From: CAMAVH01 sp036500145
GTDB taxonomy: Bacteria > Pseudomonadota > Alphaproteobacteria > SMXQ01
Direction of reading: 5' to 3'
DNA length: 50,509 nt
NCBI GenBank assembly: GCA_036500145.1
Contig: DASYCO010000072.1
Span: 1-50,509 of the forward strand
Part shown: piece by piece, positions 40,880-48,206 of the stretch
Layout of the letters: each line of letters opens with the position of its first letter
Numbering within the stretch: position 1 is the first letter of the stretch
Translations under genes and position numbers: made by a program
The notes under the pieces: model-generated
What the model was told of the DNA's origin: nothing
Databases searched by the model: none
The model's input: the letters and a program-made list of their open reading frames with translations, nothing else

Positions 40880-41482
40880 ATGGCCGACGACGTCATTAAA
40901 GACACCGAGACAGACACCTACATTAAGCCGGGCGAATCCGGCCACAATCAGGGCAAGGAAGTGGTGTGGGAGCGCTGGCAGAAGAAGCGCACCTTCGTCC
41001 GCGCCCTCGAAGGCACCTACGGCGAGGTCTACAAGAGCCTGTTCACCCAGCCGCGCGTCTACACGACGACCGACTGGAAGTGGAAAGGCGGCCCGCACAA
41101 CTACGGCAAGAAGATCATCAATCCGCAGTCGGTCGAGATCGCGCAGTCCATCGAATGCCATGTCGACTGCTACGCGCCGGGCGGCTACGGCCAGAAGCAC
41201 GGCCACATGAACTCCGCCGTGTTCTACGTCCTCAAGGGCAAGGGCTACGACGTGCATGACACCGTGAAGCTTCCCTGGGAAGCCGGCGACGCCTGCATCG
41301 TCGAGAACGGCTGCGTCCACCAGCACTTCAACGCCGACCCGAAGAACGACGCCGTCGTGCTCATCATGAAGGCGAAGCCGCTCTTCCTGTTCATGCACAT
41401 GATCTTCCAGAAGATGGTCCAGTACCCGCCGACCACGCCGCCCCCGGGCGCCGAGAACTATCAGCCGCCGACCAACCTCTAA
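40880..41482 (+). CDS. Cupin-domain protein 1 (HxH type, lacking the Glu ligand)
   Basis: A 200-residue single-cupin protein; GGAG ribosome site 10 bases upstream. An N-terminal helical part (residues 20-60: EVVWERWQKKRTFVRALEG) precedes the cupin barrel. Cupin motif 1 is GGYGQKHGHMNSAVFYVLKG with H107 and H109, but the usual Glu position is Ala113. KGYDVHD adds H126. Motif 2 is GDACIVENGCVHQHFNADPK with H147. C-terminal residues 160-200 are hydrophobic then Pro-rich. The enzymatic role is unknown; known relatives include dioxygenases and isomerases. It pairs with cupin 2, 83 bases downstream, with which it shares the nonapeptide FNADPKNDA. Confidence 0.88.
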   Translation: MADDVIKDTETDTYIKPGESGHNQGKEVVWERWQKKRTFVRALEGTYGEVYKSLFTQPRVYTTTDWKWKGGPHNYGKKIINPQSVEIAQSIECHVDCYAPGGYGQKHGHMNSAVFYVLKGKGYDVHDTVKLPWEAGDACIVENGCVHQHFNADPKNDAVVLIMKAKPLFLFMHMIFQKMVQYPPTTPPPGAENYQPPTNL

Positions 41483-41518
41483 GGCCGGCTGCCGATTAGG
41501 CAGGCATTCATTCACTGA

Positions 41519-41543
41519 GCGCCGCCGCGACGTCGCGCGGCGC
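41519..41543 (+). repeat. GC-rich hairpin between the two cupin genes
   Basis: Nearly loop-less stem GCGCCGCCGCGAC/GTCGCGCGGCGC with one bulged base, placed about 22 bases before the cupin 2 start. No T tract. It may tune relative expression of the two cupins by mRNA processing or stability. Confidence 0.55.
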
Positions 41544-41565
41544 AGGATCTGGAAGAGAGAATCAC

Positions 41566-42111
41566 ATGTACGCTGACGAGAAAGCGAAGGCGAAGTCCTC
41601 CGTGTTCTGCAACTACTACGCCGAGGGCCTGGCCGAGTCCGCGCAGTTCCGCAAGGACTACAAGGAAAACTACAAGAAGGTCATCAAGTCGCATGAGATG
41701 CCGATGGAGCGCTCGCCCGACGGCCTGATCAAGCACATCATCCACGAGAAGATGAAGACCACCGAAATGTGCGTCGACATCTACATGCAGTTCCTCGAGG
41801 GCGGCAAGTCGACCGGCAAGACCCGCCACCTGACGGAAGAGATCGCCTTCATCGTCGAGGGCAAGGGCTACGACCTGCACTGGGACGTGGAGTTCGACTG
41901 CAAGGACAAGTTCGAGTGGGAATGGGCCGCGACGCCCAAGAAGTTCGAGTGGAAGGAAGGCGACTTCCTCTACATCCCGCCCTACGTCTCGCATCAGCGC
42001 TTCAACGCCGACCCGAAGAACGACGCGCGCATCGTCGTCATCAACAGCCGCATCGTGAAGAAGATGGGCTTCGACTGGTTCGAGCAGCTCGAGAACGCCG
42101 AAGGCTTCTAA
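41566..42111 (+). CDS. Cupin-domain protein 2 (single H plus Glu type)
   Basis: A 181-residue single-cupin protein preceded by a GGAAGAGAG ribosome site. Residues 1-60 are helical and charged (ESAQFRKDYKENYKKVIKSHEM). Cupin motif 1 is KSTGKTRHLTEEIAFIVEGKG with H88 and E92; the first His of the usual HxH is Thr86. KGYDLHWD adds H105. A charged insert (DCKDKFEWEWAATPKKFEWK) precedes motif 2, GDFLYIPPYVSHQRFNADPK with H143. Spacing of H88, H105 and H143 equals that in cupin 1. It could be the partner subunit of a split bicupin enzyme. A terminator follows 48 bases after the stop. Confidence 0.88.
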   Translation: MYADEKAKAKSSVFCNYYAEGLAESAQFRKDYKENYKKVIKSHEMPMERSPDGLIKHIIHEKMKTTEMCVDIYMQFLEGGKSTGKTRHLTEEIAFIVEGKGYDLHWDVEFDCKDKFEWEWAATPKKFEWKEGDFLYIPPYVSHQRFNADPKNDARIVVINSRIVKKMGFDWFEQLENAEGF

Positions 42112-42472
42112 GCGAAACGCCTGCAAAGGCGACCGTTAATTGCGAGATGATCGCAACTGAAAGGGCTCCCGGCATGCCGGGGGCCCTTTTCCTTTGGGCC
42201 GCCCCATTCCCGGCTTTGCAAGGTCCGGGCGGTTTCATAATATGGAGCGGTGCGGAGAACGGCGCCAAAGCCGGCAAAAACGAACGAAGCTCCGCAGCGA
42301 TGACCGAAAAAAGCGTTCGACGAGAAAAGCCGCCTCAAGCGGCGCGCGACAGGGAAGCTTCATAGGACCGGGGAACCTTCACGCACGACGTGGGACCGGC
42401 CCGCAACGTCAGGGAACCTCGTTCCATGGGTAAAGCGCATTCGGTCTCGTCCGTCCGCGGGAGCGCTCCGCG
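42112..42472. promoter_or_regulatory. Gap between cupin 2 and tctA, with candidate tct promoter
   Basis: 361 bases with no recognisable gene. After the cupin terminator lies a possible promoter, TTGCAA (42216-42221), 16 bases, TAATAT (42238-42243), leaving a leader of about 220 bases before tctA. The leader (42250-42470) is GC-rich; I see no defined structure in it. Confidence 0.45.
42160..42190 (+). terminator. Rho-independent terminator of the cupin operon
   Basis: AAAGGGCTCCCGG / CCGGGGGCCCTTT around CATG, with one T:G wobble, ending in TTTT and followed by a pyrimidine-rich stretch (CCTTT). Confidence 0.88.
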
Positions 42473-43987
42473 ATGATGGACACCATGTTCAGTTCGCTCT
42501 TCACGCTGCTCACCACCGGCCACCTCATGTTCCTGATGTGCGTCGGCGTGCTGATCGGCATCTTCGTCGGCATCACGCCGGGCATCGGCGGGCGCCTGTC
42601 GATCGCGCTGGCGATCCCCTTCGTCTTCGGCATGGACATGGTGGCGGGCGCGGTCCTGCTGCTGACCATGCACGCGGTGAACGGCACCAGCGGCCAGATC
42701 TCCAGCATCATGTTCGGCGTGCCGGGAGACGGCGACGACGCCGCGACCACCATCGACGGCTACCCGATGGCCAAGAAGGGCGAAGCCGGCCGCGCACTCG
42801 GCGCCAGCATGACGGCCTCGGGCGTCGGCGGCATCATCGGCGCCGTCGTCTTCGCCGTCATGATCCCGGTGCTCGAGCCGGTCGTGCTGTCCTTCAGCCC
42901 GGCGGAGTTCTTCCTGCTGGCGCTGCTCGGCATCACCTTCATCGCCGTGCTTGCCGGCGGCAAGCACTTCCTCAAGGGCATCATCGTCGGTTTCTACGGC
43001 ATCATGCTCTCGACCATCGGCATGGACCCGGCGACCGGCATCTCGCGCTATTCCGGCGACTTCCTGTTCCTGTGGGACGGCCTCAGCCTCGTCACCGCCG
43101 TGCTGGCGCTGTTCGCCGTGCCGGAGATGATCGCGCTCGCCGTCAAGGGCGGCTCCATCGCCGCCGTCTCCGACAGCGGCGTGCGCTTCACCTACCGCCA
43201 GATCTTCGACGGCGTGCTCGAAGTGCCGCGCCACTGGTGGCTGACGCTGCGCACGTCGATCATCGGCGCCGTCATCGGCATGATCCCCGGCCTCGGCGGC
43301 TCCGCCGCGGCCTGGATCTGCTACGGCCACGCGGTGCAGAGCTCCAAGACGCCGGAACGCTTCGGCAAGGGCGCCGTCGAGGGCGTCATCGCGCCGGAGA
43401 CCGCCAGCAACGCCAAGGAAGGCGGATCGCTGCTCCCTACCCTCTTCTTCGGCATCCCCGGCTCCTCGGGCATGGCCGTGCTGATGGGCGCCTTCCTCAT
43501 CCTCGGCATCCAGCCGGGGCCGACGCTGATCACCAACAACATGAACCTGGTCTGGACCCTGATCTGGGCGCTGGTGGTCGGCAACGTCATCGCCGTCTGC
43601 TTCCTGCTCTTCGTCGCCCGCTGGGTCGCCGTCCTCACCTTCGTGAAGGGCTCCCTCATCGTCCCCTTCATCCTGGTCGTGACGGTGTTCGGCGCCTACA
43701 TCAACGAAGGCCAGTGGGAGAACCTGGTCATCCTCGTGATCCTCAGCGCCATCGGCTACGGCCTGTTGCGCTTCGGCTGGCCGCGAGCCCCGTTCGTCAT
43801 CGGCCTGGTGCTCGGCAAGATCGCCGAAGAATCGCTCAACAAGGCCCTGTCGCTGTGGGGCGTGAGCTTCTTCACCCGCCCGCTGTCGATGGTGCTGATC
43901 GGCCTCATCGTCCTGACCATCGGCTACGCGATCTACAAGAACCGCAAGCCGAGCCACGTTCCGTCGGAGGCCAGCCTCTATGAGTAG
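42473..43987 (+). CDS. tctA: Tripartite tricarboxylate transporter, large membrane subunit TctA
   Basis: A 504-residue inner-membrane subunit of a binding-protein-dependent secondary transporter (TTT family), importing citrate-like or other carboxylates. About 11-12 helices are visible. Family motifs are GIFVGITPGIGGRLSIALAIPF, MFGVPGDGDDAATTIDGYPMAKKGEAGRALGAS, and the second half repeat MIPGLGGSAAAWICYGHA, then ETASNAKEGGSLLPTLFFGIPGSSGMA. The last residues overlap the tctB start by 8 bases. Substrate is set by the receptor and cannot be read here. Order tctA-tctB-tctC differs from the receptor-first order of many TTT operons. Confidence 0.96.
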   Translation: MMDTMFSSLFTLLTTGHLMFLMCVGVLIGIFVGITPGIGGRLSIALAIPFVFGMDMVAGAVLLLTMHAVNGTSGQISSIMFGVPGDGDDAATTIDGYPMAKKGEAGRALGASMTASGVGGIIGAVVFAVMIPVLEPVVLSFSPAEFFLLALLGITFIAVLAGGKHFLKGIIVGFYGIMLSTIGMDPATGISRYSGDFLFLWDGLSLVTAVLALFAVPEMIALAVKGGSIAAVSDSGVRFTYRQIFDGVLEVPRHWWLTLRTSIIGAVIGMIPGLGGSAAAWICYGHAVQSSKTPERFGKGAVEGVIAPETASNAKEGGSLLPTLFFGIPGSSGMAVLMGAFLILGIQPGPTLITNNMNLVWTLIWALVVGNVIAVCFLLFVARWVAVLTFVKGSLIVPFILVVTVFGAYINEGQWENLVILVILSAIGYGLLRFGWPRAPFVIGLVLGKIAEESLNKALSLWGVSFFTRPLSMVLIGLIVLTIGYAIYKNRKPSHVPSEASLYE

Positions 43988-44567
43988 CAGCATGAACGCC
44001 GGCAAGATCGGCATGAACCTGGTGATGCTGGCCATCTTCACCGTGATGGTCGGGATCGCCACGCAGTACCCGCCCCAGGCGCGCTTCATGCCCTTCATCG
44101 TGGGCTTCCCCGGCATCGTCATGTGCCTGATCCAGCTCTTCCTCGAGATCAAGGCCATCCGTGCCGGCGAAAAGGGCGACGAGGACGACGGCCGCAGCGA
44201 GATCGAGAAGGCCCAGGACGAGGTGTCGCGCATCACCGGCCGCAAGATGGACTTCCATGAGGCCGACGGCCCGCTCGCCGTCGAGGTCGAGACCGTCGGC
44301 GGCAGCCGCCTGCATCGCGAGGCCGTGGTGTGGGGTTACTTCCTGGGGCTGATCGGCAGCATACTGCTGTTCGGCTTCTGGCTGTCGGTGCCCGTCTTCA
44401 TCCTCTGCTTCCTTCGCTTCTTCGCGGAGCGCAGCTGGCGTTTCTCCCTTTTGCTGACCGTGGCCGCCACGGCCATCCTCTATTGCGCCTTCGTGCTCGG
44501 CCTCAAGGTCGTCCTGCACGAGGGATTCATCACCGAGGCGATCAACGACAGCCTCGGCCTCTACTGA
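43980..44567 (+). CDS. tctB: Tripartite tricarboxylate transporter, small membrane subunit TctB
   Basis: A 195-residue membrane protein with four predicted helices: LVMLAIFTVMVGIATQYP, FMPFIVGFPGIVMCLIQLFLEI, a pair after a long charged loop (VVWGYFLGLIGSILLFGFWLSVPVFILCFLRFFA) and LLTVAATAILYCAFVLGLKV. The cytoplasmic loop (about 60-115) is rich in Glu, Asp and Lys. It overlaps tctA by 8 bases, so translation is probably coupled. TctB is the poorly conserved partner of TctA, and identification rests on position, size and topology. Confidence 0.9.
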   Translation: MSSSMNAGKIGMNLVMLAIFTVMVGIATQYPPQARFMPFIVGFPGIVMCLIQLFLEIKAIRAGEKGDEDDGRSEIEKAQDEVSRITGRKMDFHEADGPLAVEVETVGGSRLHREAVVWGYFLGLIGSILLFGFWLSVPVFILCFLRFFAERSWRFSLLLTVAATAILYCAFVLGLKVVLHEGFITEAINDSLGLY

Positions 44568-44632
44568 GAACAAGCGTCAAGAAGACGATGGCGGATCAAC
44601 CGCCTCGGCCTTTCAACAGGAGGATTAAGACA

Positions 44633-45874
44633 ATGGACAAGCTCAATCCGCGTGCCGCTATCGCAGTGACCGTCGCGGTCCTCGCCGGCGCGGCCGCCAT
44701 CGCCACCCCCGCCGCCGCCCAGTCCGGCGCGGATTTCTTCAAGGGCAAGACCGTCACCTACATCGTCGCCACCGCGCCCGGCGGCGGCTACGACTTCTAC
44801 GGCCGCCTCGTCACCGAGGCGATGCAGCGCTACCTGCCCGGCTCCACCTTCGTCGTGCGCAACATGCCGGGCGCCGGCCACATCATCGGCGCCAACGCGA
44901 TCTACGCCTCGCGCGCCGACGGCCTGACCCTCGGCACCTTCAACACCGGCCTGATCTACAACCAGCTCGTCGGCCTCGAAGGCGTGAAGTTCGACCTCGC
45001 CAAGATGTCCTGGATCGGCAAGGCCGCCGCCGACCCGCGCGTGTTCGTCATCACCAAGGATTCGCCGATCCAGACCTACGACGACCTGAAGAAGTCCGCC
45101 CAGGTGAACTTCGCCACCTCCGGCGTCGGCAGCGCCTCCTACGTCGAAACCAAGATCCTGGCCGACTCGCTGCACCTGCCGATCAAGATCATCACCGGCT
45201 ACAACGGCAACGACGACCAGATGGCCATGCGCCGCGGCGAGATCGTCGGCATCATCGGCTCGCGCTCGTCGTTCGACGACTTCAAGCAGAACGGCTACGG
45301 CAAGTACATCGTCCAGATCGGCGGCAACGAGAAGGACATCCCGCAGCTCTCCACCCTGGTCGACACGCCGGAAGGCAAGTCGATGGTCGCGCTCATCCAG
45401 TCGCAGAGCGACCTGTCGCGCTTCACCGCCGGCCCGCCGGCCATCCCGGCCGAACGCCTCGCCACCCTGCGCGCCGCCTACAAGAGCGCCATGGAGGACA
45501 AGGACCTGCAGGCCAAGGCGCTGAAGGGCGGCCGCCCGATCGAGGCGGCCTACGGCGACGACCTCGCCAACCTCGTCAAGGAGGCGATGAACCAGTCGCC
45601 GGAGACCGTCAAGCTGCTCGCCGCCGCCCTCGACGCCAAGCCGTCGGAAGCCAAGGCCAGCGGCCCGCTGCTCGACGTGGCCGACAAGGGCTCCAAGATC
45701 ACCTTCGCCGCCGCCGACGGCAAGAAGGTCACCGCGTCTCCCAGCGGTTCGCGGACCAAAATCATGATCGCCGGCAAGGAAGCCAAGCGCGACGACCTGA
45801 AGGCTGGCCTCAACTGCGAGATCACCTACAAGGCCGACGGCGACATGGAACCGTCGAACATCACCTGCAAGTAA
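44633..45874 (+). CDS. tctC: TTT substrate-binding receptor (TctC/Bug family) with extra C-terminal domain
   Basis: A 413-residue periplasmic receptor; start at 44633 with AGGAGG nine bases upstream. Signal peptide is residues 1-30 (AVTVAVLAGAAAIATPAAAQ). The receptor core (about 31-335) has FKGKTVTYIVATAPGGGYDFYGRLV, RNMPGAGHIIGANAIY, and IKIITGYNGNDDQMAMRRGE, the typical Bug-fold elements. Typical Bug proteins are about 320-330 residues. Here residues 336-413 form an additional beta-rich Lys/Asp/Ser domain (KITFAAADGKKVTASPSGSR, then KIMIAGKEAKRDDLKAGLNC) with cysteines 395 and 412 that could form a disulfide. A terminator follows 22 bases after the stop. Confidence 0.93.
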   Translation: MDKLNPRAAIAVTVAVLAGAAAIATPAAAQSGADFFKGKTVTYIVATAPGGGYDFYGRLVTEAMQRYLPGSTFVVRNMPGAGHIIGANAIYASRADGLTLGTFNTGLIYNQLVGLEGVKFDLAKMSWIGKAAADPRVFVITKDSPIQTYDDLKKSAQVNFATSGVGSASYVETKILADSLHLPIKIITGYNGNDDQMAMRRGEIVGIIGSRSSFDDFKQNGYGKYIVQIGGNEKDIPQLSTLVDTPEGKSMVALIQSQSDLSRFTAGPPAIPAERLATLRAAYKSAMEDKDLQAKALKGGRPIEAAYGDDLANLVKEAMNQSPETVKLLAAALDAKPSEAKASGPLLDVADKGSKITFAAADGKKVTASPSGSRTKIMIAGKEAKRDDLKAGLNCEITYKADGDMEPSNITCK

Positions 45875-45896
45875 TCTCCGCAGGATGCTAACCTGA

Positions 45897-45925
45897 GGCC
45901 GTCGGGGTTCGCCCCGGCGGCCTTT
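45897..45925 (+). terminator. UUCG-capped Rho-independent terminator after tctC
   Basis: GGCCGTCGGGG/CCCCGGCGGCC stem (one T:G wobble) with TTCG loop, then TTTT. Only about 40 bases separate it from the next start codon, so some read-through to the cyclodeaminase gene is likely. Confidence 0.9.
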
Positions 45926-45965
45926 TCATTTCAGCGGCTTGCTCGTTTTATTCGATGAGGTTCTC

Positions 45966-47042
45966 ATGACATTGATTCTCTCCAACGACGACGTCAGCAA
46001 GCTGCTGACCATGCCCGAGTGCATCGCCGCGCTCGAGGAGGCCTACGTCGAGCTGGCGGAGGGCCGTGGCGTCAACCGCACGCGCTCCGACACGCTCACG
46101 CCCACCACCTATCCCGATGCGACCTACGGCCTGAAGTCGATGGACGGCGTCGTCCCCAAGCTCGGCGTCGGCGCCGTCCGCATCAATTCCGACATCGTCA
46201 CCTGGCCGCAGCGCGGCAACAACGTGCGCCGCGAAAAGGTGCCCGCCGCCCCCGGCAACCGCTGGGTCGGCCTGGTACTGCTGTTCTCGACCCACAACGG
46301 CGAGCCGCTCGCCATCTTCCCGGACGGCGTGCTGCAGCGTACCCGCGTCGGCGCCACCAACGGCCTCGGCGCCAAGTACCTGTCGCGCCCCGACGCCGAA
46401 ACCGTCGGTATCCTCGGCTCCGGCTGGCAGGCCGGCACGCAGCTGCGCGCCGTCTGCTCCGTGCGCGGCATCAAGCGCATCCGCTGCTTCAGCCCGAACA
46501 AGGACAACCGCGAGAAGTTCGCGCGCGAGATGAGCGAGGACCTCGGCGTCACCGTGACGCCGGTGTCGCAGCCCGAGGACGCCATCAAGGGCGCCGACAT
46601 CGCCATGTGCGCCACCAATTCCATCGACAACATCTTCTTCCAGCAGTGGGTCGAGCCCGGCATGCACCTGAGCGAGATCAAGCGGCCGGAGATCGAGAAC
46701 GCCGCCCTGGCCAAGGCCGACCGCATCGTGATCCACACGCAGGACACGGCGCCGCTGCATTTCAGCACCAAGGGGCTGAACGTGTCCGAGAAGGTCAAGA
46801 CCAAGGGCTGGGGCGCGGCGAAGGAGACGCTCGACATCACCAAGCTGCCCACCCTGCCCGAGCTGATCGTCGGCCGCGCCAAGGGCCGCGAGAAGCCCGA
46901 GCACGTCACCGCCTTCCTCAACAACCTCGGCATGGGCTTCCAGTTCGCCGCCGCGGGCTCGGTGGTCTACCGCAAGGCCAAGGAAGCCGGCGCCGGCCAC
47001 GAGCTGCCGACCGACTGGTTCACTGAAGACGTGCATCCCTGA
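45966..47042 (+). CDS. Ornithine cyclodeaminase / mu-crystallin family protein
   Basis: A 358-residue NAD(P)-dependent enzyme of the OCD/mu-crystallin/alanine dehydrogenase family. The start MTLILSNDDVSKLLTMPECIAALEEAY follows GATGAGG; an in-frame ATG 27 bases upstream is less likely. The N-terminal dimerisation and substrate domain includes VGAVRINSDIVTWP, GLVLLFSTHNGEPLA and FPDGVLQRTRVGATNGLGAKYL. The Rossmann motif GILGSGWQAGTQL follows, then SPNKDNREKFAREM. Ornithine, ketimine, alanine or other amino acid substrates are possible. It is in line with the tct genes, suggesting action on the imported compound or a derivative. Confidence 0.93.
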   Translation: MTLILSNDDVSKLLTMPECIAALEEAYVELAEGRGVNRTRSDTLTPTTYPDATYGLKSMDGVVPKLGVGAVRINSDIVTWPQRGNNVRREKVPAAPGNRWVGLVLLFSTHNGEPLAIFPDGVLQRTRVGATNGLGAKYLSRPDAETVGILGSGWQAGTQLRAVCSVRGIKRIRCFSPNKDNREKFAREMSEDLGVTVTPVSQPEDAIKGADIAMCATNSIDNIFFQQWVEPGMHLSEIKRPEIENAALAKADRIVIHTQDTAPLHFSTKGLNVSEKVKTKGWGAAKETLDITKLPTLPELIVGRAKGREKPEHVTAFLNNLGMGFQFAAAGSVVYRKAKEAGAGHELPTDWFTEDVHP

Positions 47043-47078
47043 CGACGCAACGGCCGGGGCATCCGCCCCGGCTGCCCG

Positions 47079-48089
47079 TCAGAGGATGATGCCGTTCTTG
47101 GGCTCCAGCAGCGGCGGCAGGCCGGTCTCGCCGAGCAGGTCGCGCAGCTCGATCTCCATGATCCGGCAGATCTGCGCCATGGGCACGTCGTTGGCGTTGC
47201 CCTCGAACGGGTTTTCCGTGCTGTCGCCCACCTGCATGAGCGACGTGTACATCCAGGAAATCGCCGCGCTGAACGGCACCACCCACCAGACCATGTGGCC
47301 CTGCATCCAGGCCGGGGCGACGAGGTTCAGCGCGTCGAACTCCTTCAGCATGCCGAACGGCAGCAGCAGGCAGAAGCTGCGCACGAAGATCGTGCTGACG
47401 ACGGCATATTGCCGCGGATAGGGAAAATTCTTGATCCGCTCGCTTCTGCCCTGCTGGTCGAAGAACTCCTTGATGGCCTTCTCCATTTCGAGGAAGAAAT
47501 TGATCGGGATGTCGCCGCGCTCGTACAGCCTTTTCACCGCCGCGCTCTGCAGCCCGAGAAGGCGCGTGGGCTTGTTGCGCGTGGCCAGGGCGTAGGCCAG
47601 CTCGTCGGCCGTGACGTAGGGCTCGATGGCGGCTTTGAGCGGGCTTTCCTTCTCGGGCACCGAATACCAGGCTTTCTGGTATTCGGCGTTCGCCGAGCCG
47701 CTCGCGAATTCCCACGGGCGCGCCCGGCGCAGCTGGTAGCGCAGCGCCGTCGCCCAGGCCAGATGGCGGTAGACGAGCTCCCGCGACGTCGCGCCGTCCT
47801 TCAGGAAGTCCCGGCACATGACGCCCCAGGCCCGGCTGGCGCTCAGGATCGAGGTCCAGACCTGCTGCGCCTCGATGGTCCGATTGTAGGTCTGCGTGTT
47901 CTTGAAGCCGACGATGAAGGCCGTCGCCGTGCCGATCACCGCCACCACGGTCCAGGGAATGGCGAGCCACTTCCAGCCGGCGAGCTGGTAGAGGGCAACG
48001 GGAACAACGGCCATGACCAGGAGCGCATAGATCTCCCGCCTCGTCCAGACGACGAATTCGGATAGGCGGTACGACTTCCCGACATGCAT
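47079..48089 (-). CDS. Bestrophin family ion channel protein
   Basis: A 336-residue membrane protein of the bestrophin (RFP-TM) family, pentameric anion or cation channels. Visible features are an N-terminal helix with WTRREIYALLVMAVVPVALYQLAGWKW and FIVGFKNTQTYNRTIEAQQVWTSILSASRAWG, the charged family signature. Later come TIFVRSFCLLLPFGMLKEF, VPFSAAISWMYTSLMQVGDSTENPF and GNANDVPMAQICRIMEIELRDLLGE. The C-terminal stretch ENPFEGNANDVPM is diagnostic. It is convergent with the cyclodeaminase gene (36 bases between the stop codons) and follows a terminator that ends the fused TctAB gene. Confidence 0.92.
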   Translation of the reverse strand: MHVGKSYRLSEFVVWTRREIYALLVMAVVPVALYQLAGWKWLAIPWTVVAVIGTATAFIVGFKNTQTYNRTIEAQQVWTSILSASRAWGVMCRDFLKDGATSRELVYRHLAWATALRYQLRRARPWEFASGSANAEYQKAWYSVPEKESPLKAAIEPYVTADELAYALATRNKPTRLLGLQSAAVKRLYERGDIPINFFLEMEKAIKEFFDQQGRSERIKNFPYPRQYAVVSTIFVRSFCLLLPFGMLKEFDALNLVAPAWMQGHMVWWVVPFSAAISWMYTSLMQVGDSTENPFEGNANDVPMAQICRIMEIELRDLLGETGLPPLLEPKNGIIL

Positions 48090-48157
48090 GAGCGCCCCCT
48101 GCTTCCTCGCGTTGCGGCGAAATTATCAGGCCCGGCGTTGCGGCGGATATGAAAAAG

Positions 48158-48185
48158 AAAGGGCGGGACCGAAGTCCCGCCCTTT
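48158..48185 (-). terminator. UUCG-capped Rho-independent terminator after the fused tctAB
   Basis: Perfect 12-base stem AAAGGGCGGGAC/GTCCCGCCCTTT; the loop reads TTCG on the minus strand, followed there by a T-rich run (CTTTTTC). It begins 21 bases after the tctAB stop. Confidence 0.93.
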
Positions 48186-48206
48186 TTCGTCTCGTCCGTC
48201 CGGTCC

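Noticed and set aside
43980..44632. Receptor gene start upstream at 44588 or inside tctB
   Set aside because: The AGGAGG site and signal peptide fit the ATG at 44633; earlier starts put charged residues before the signal peptide.
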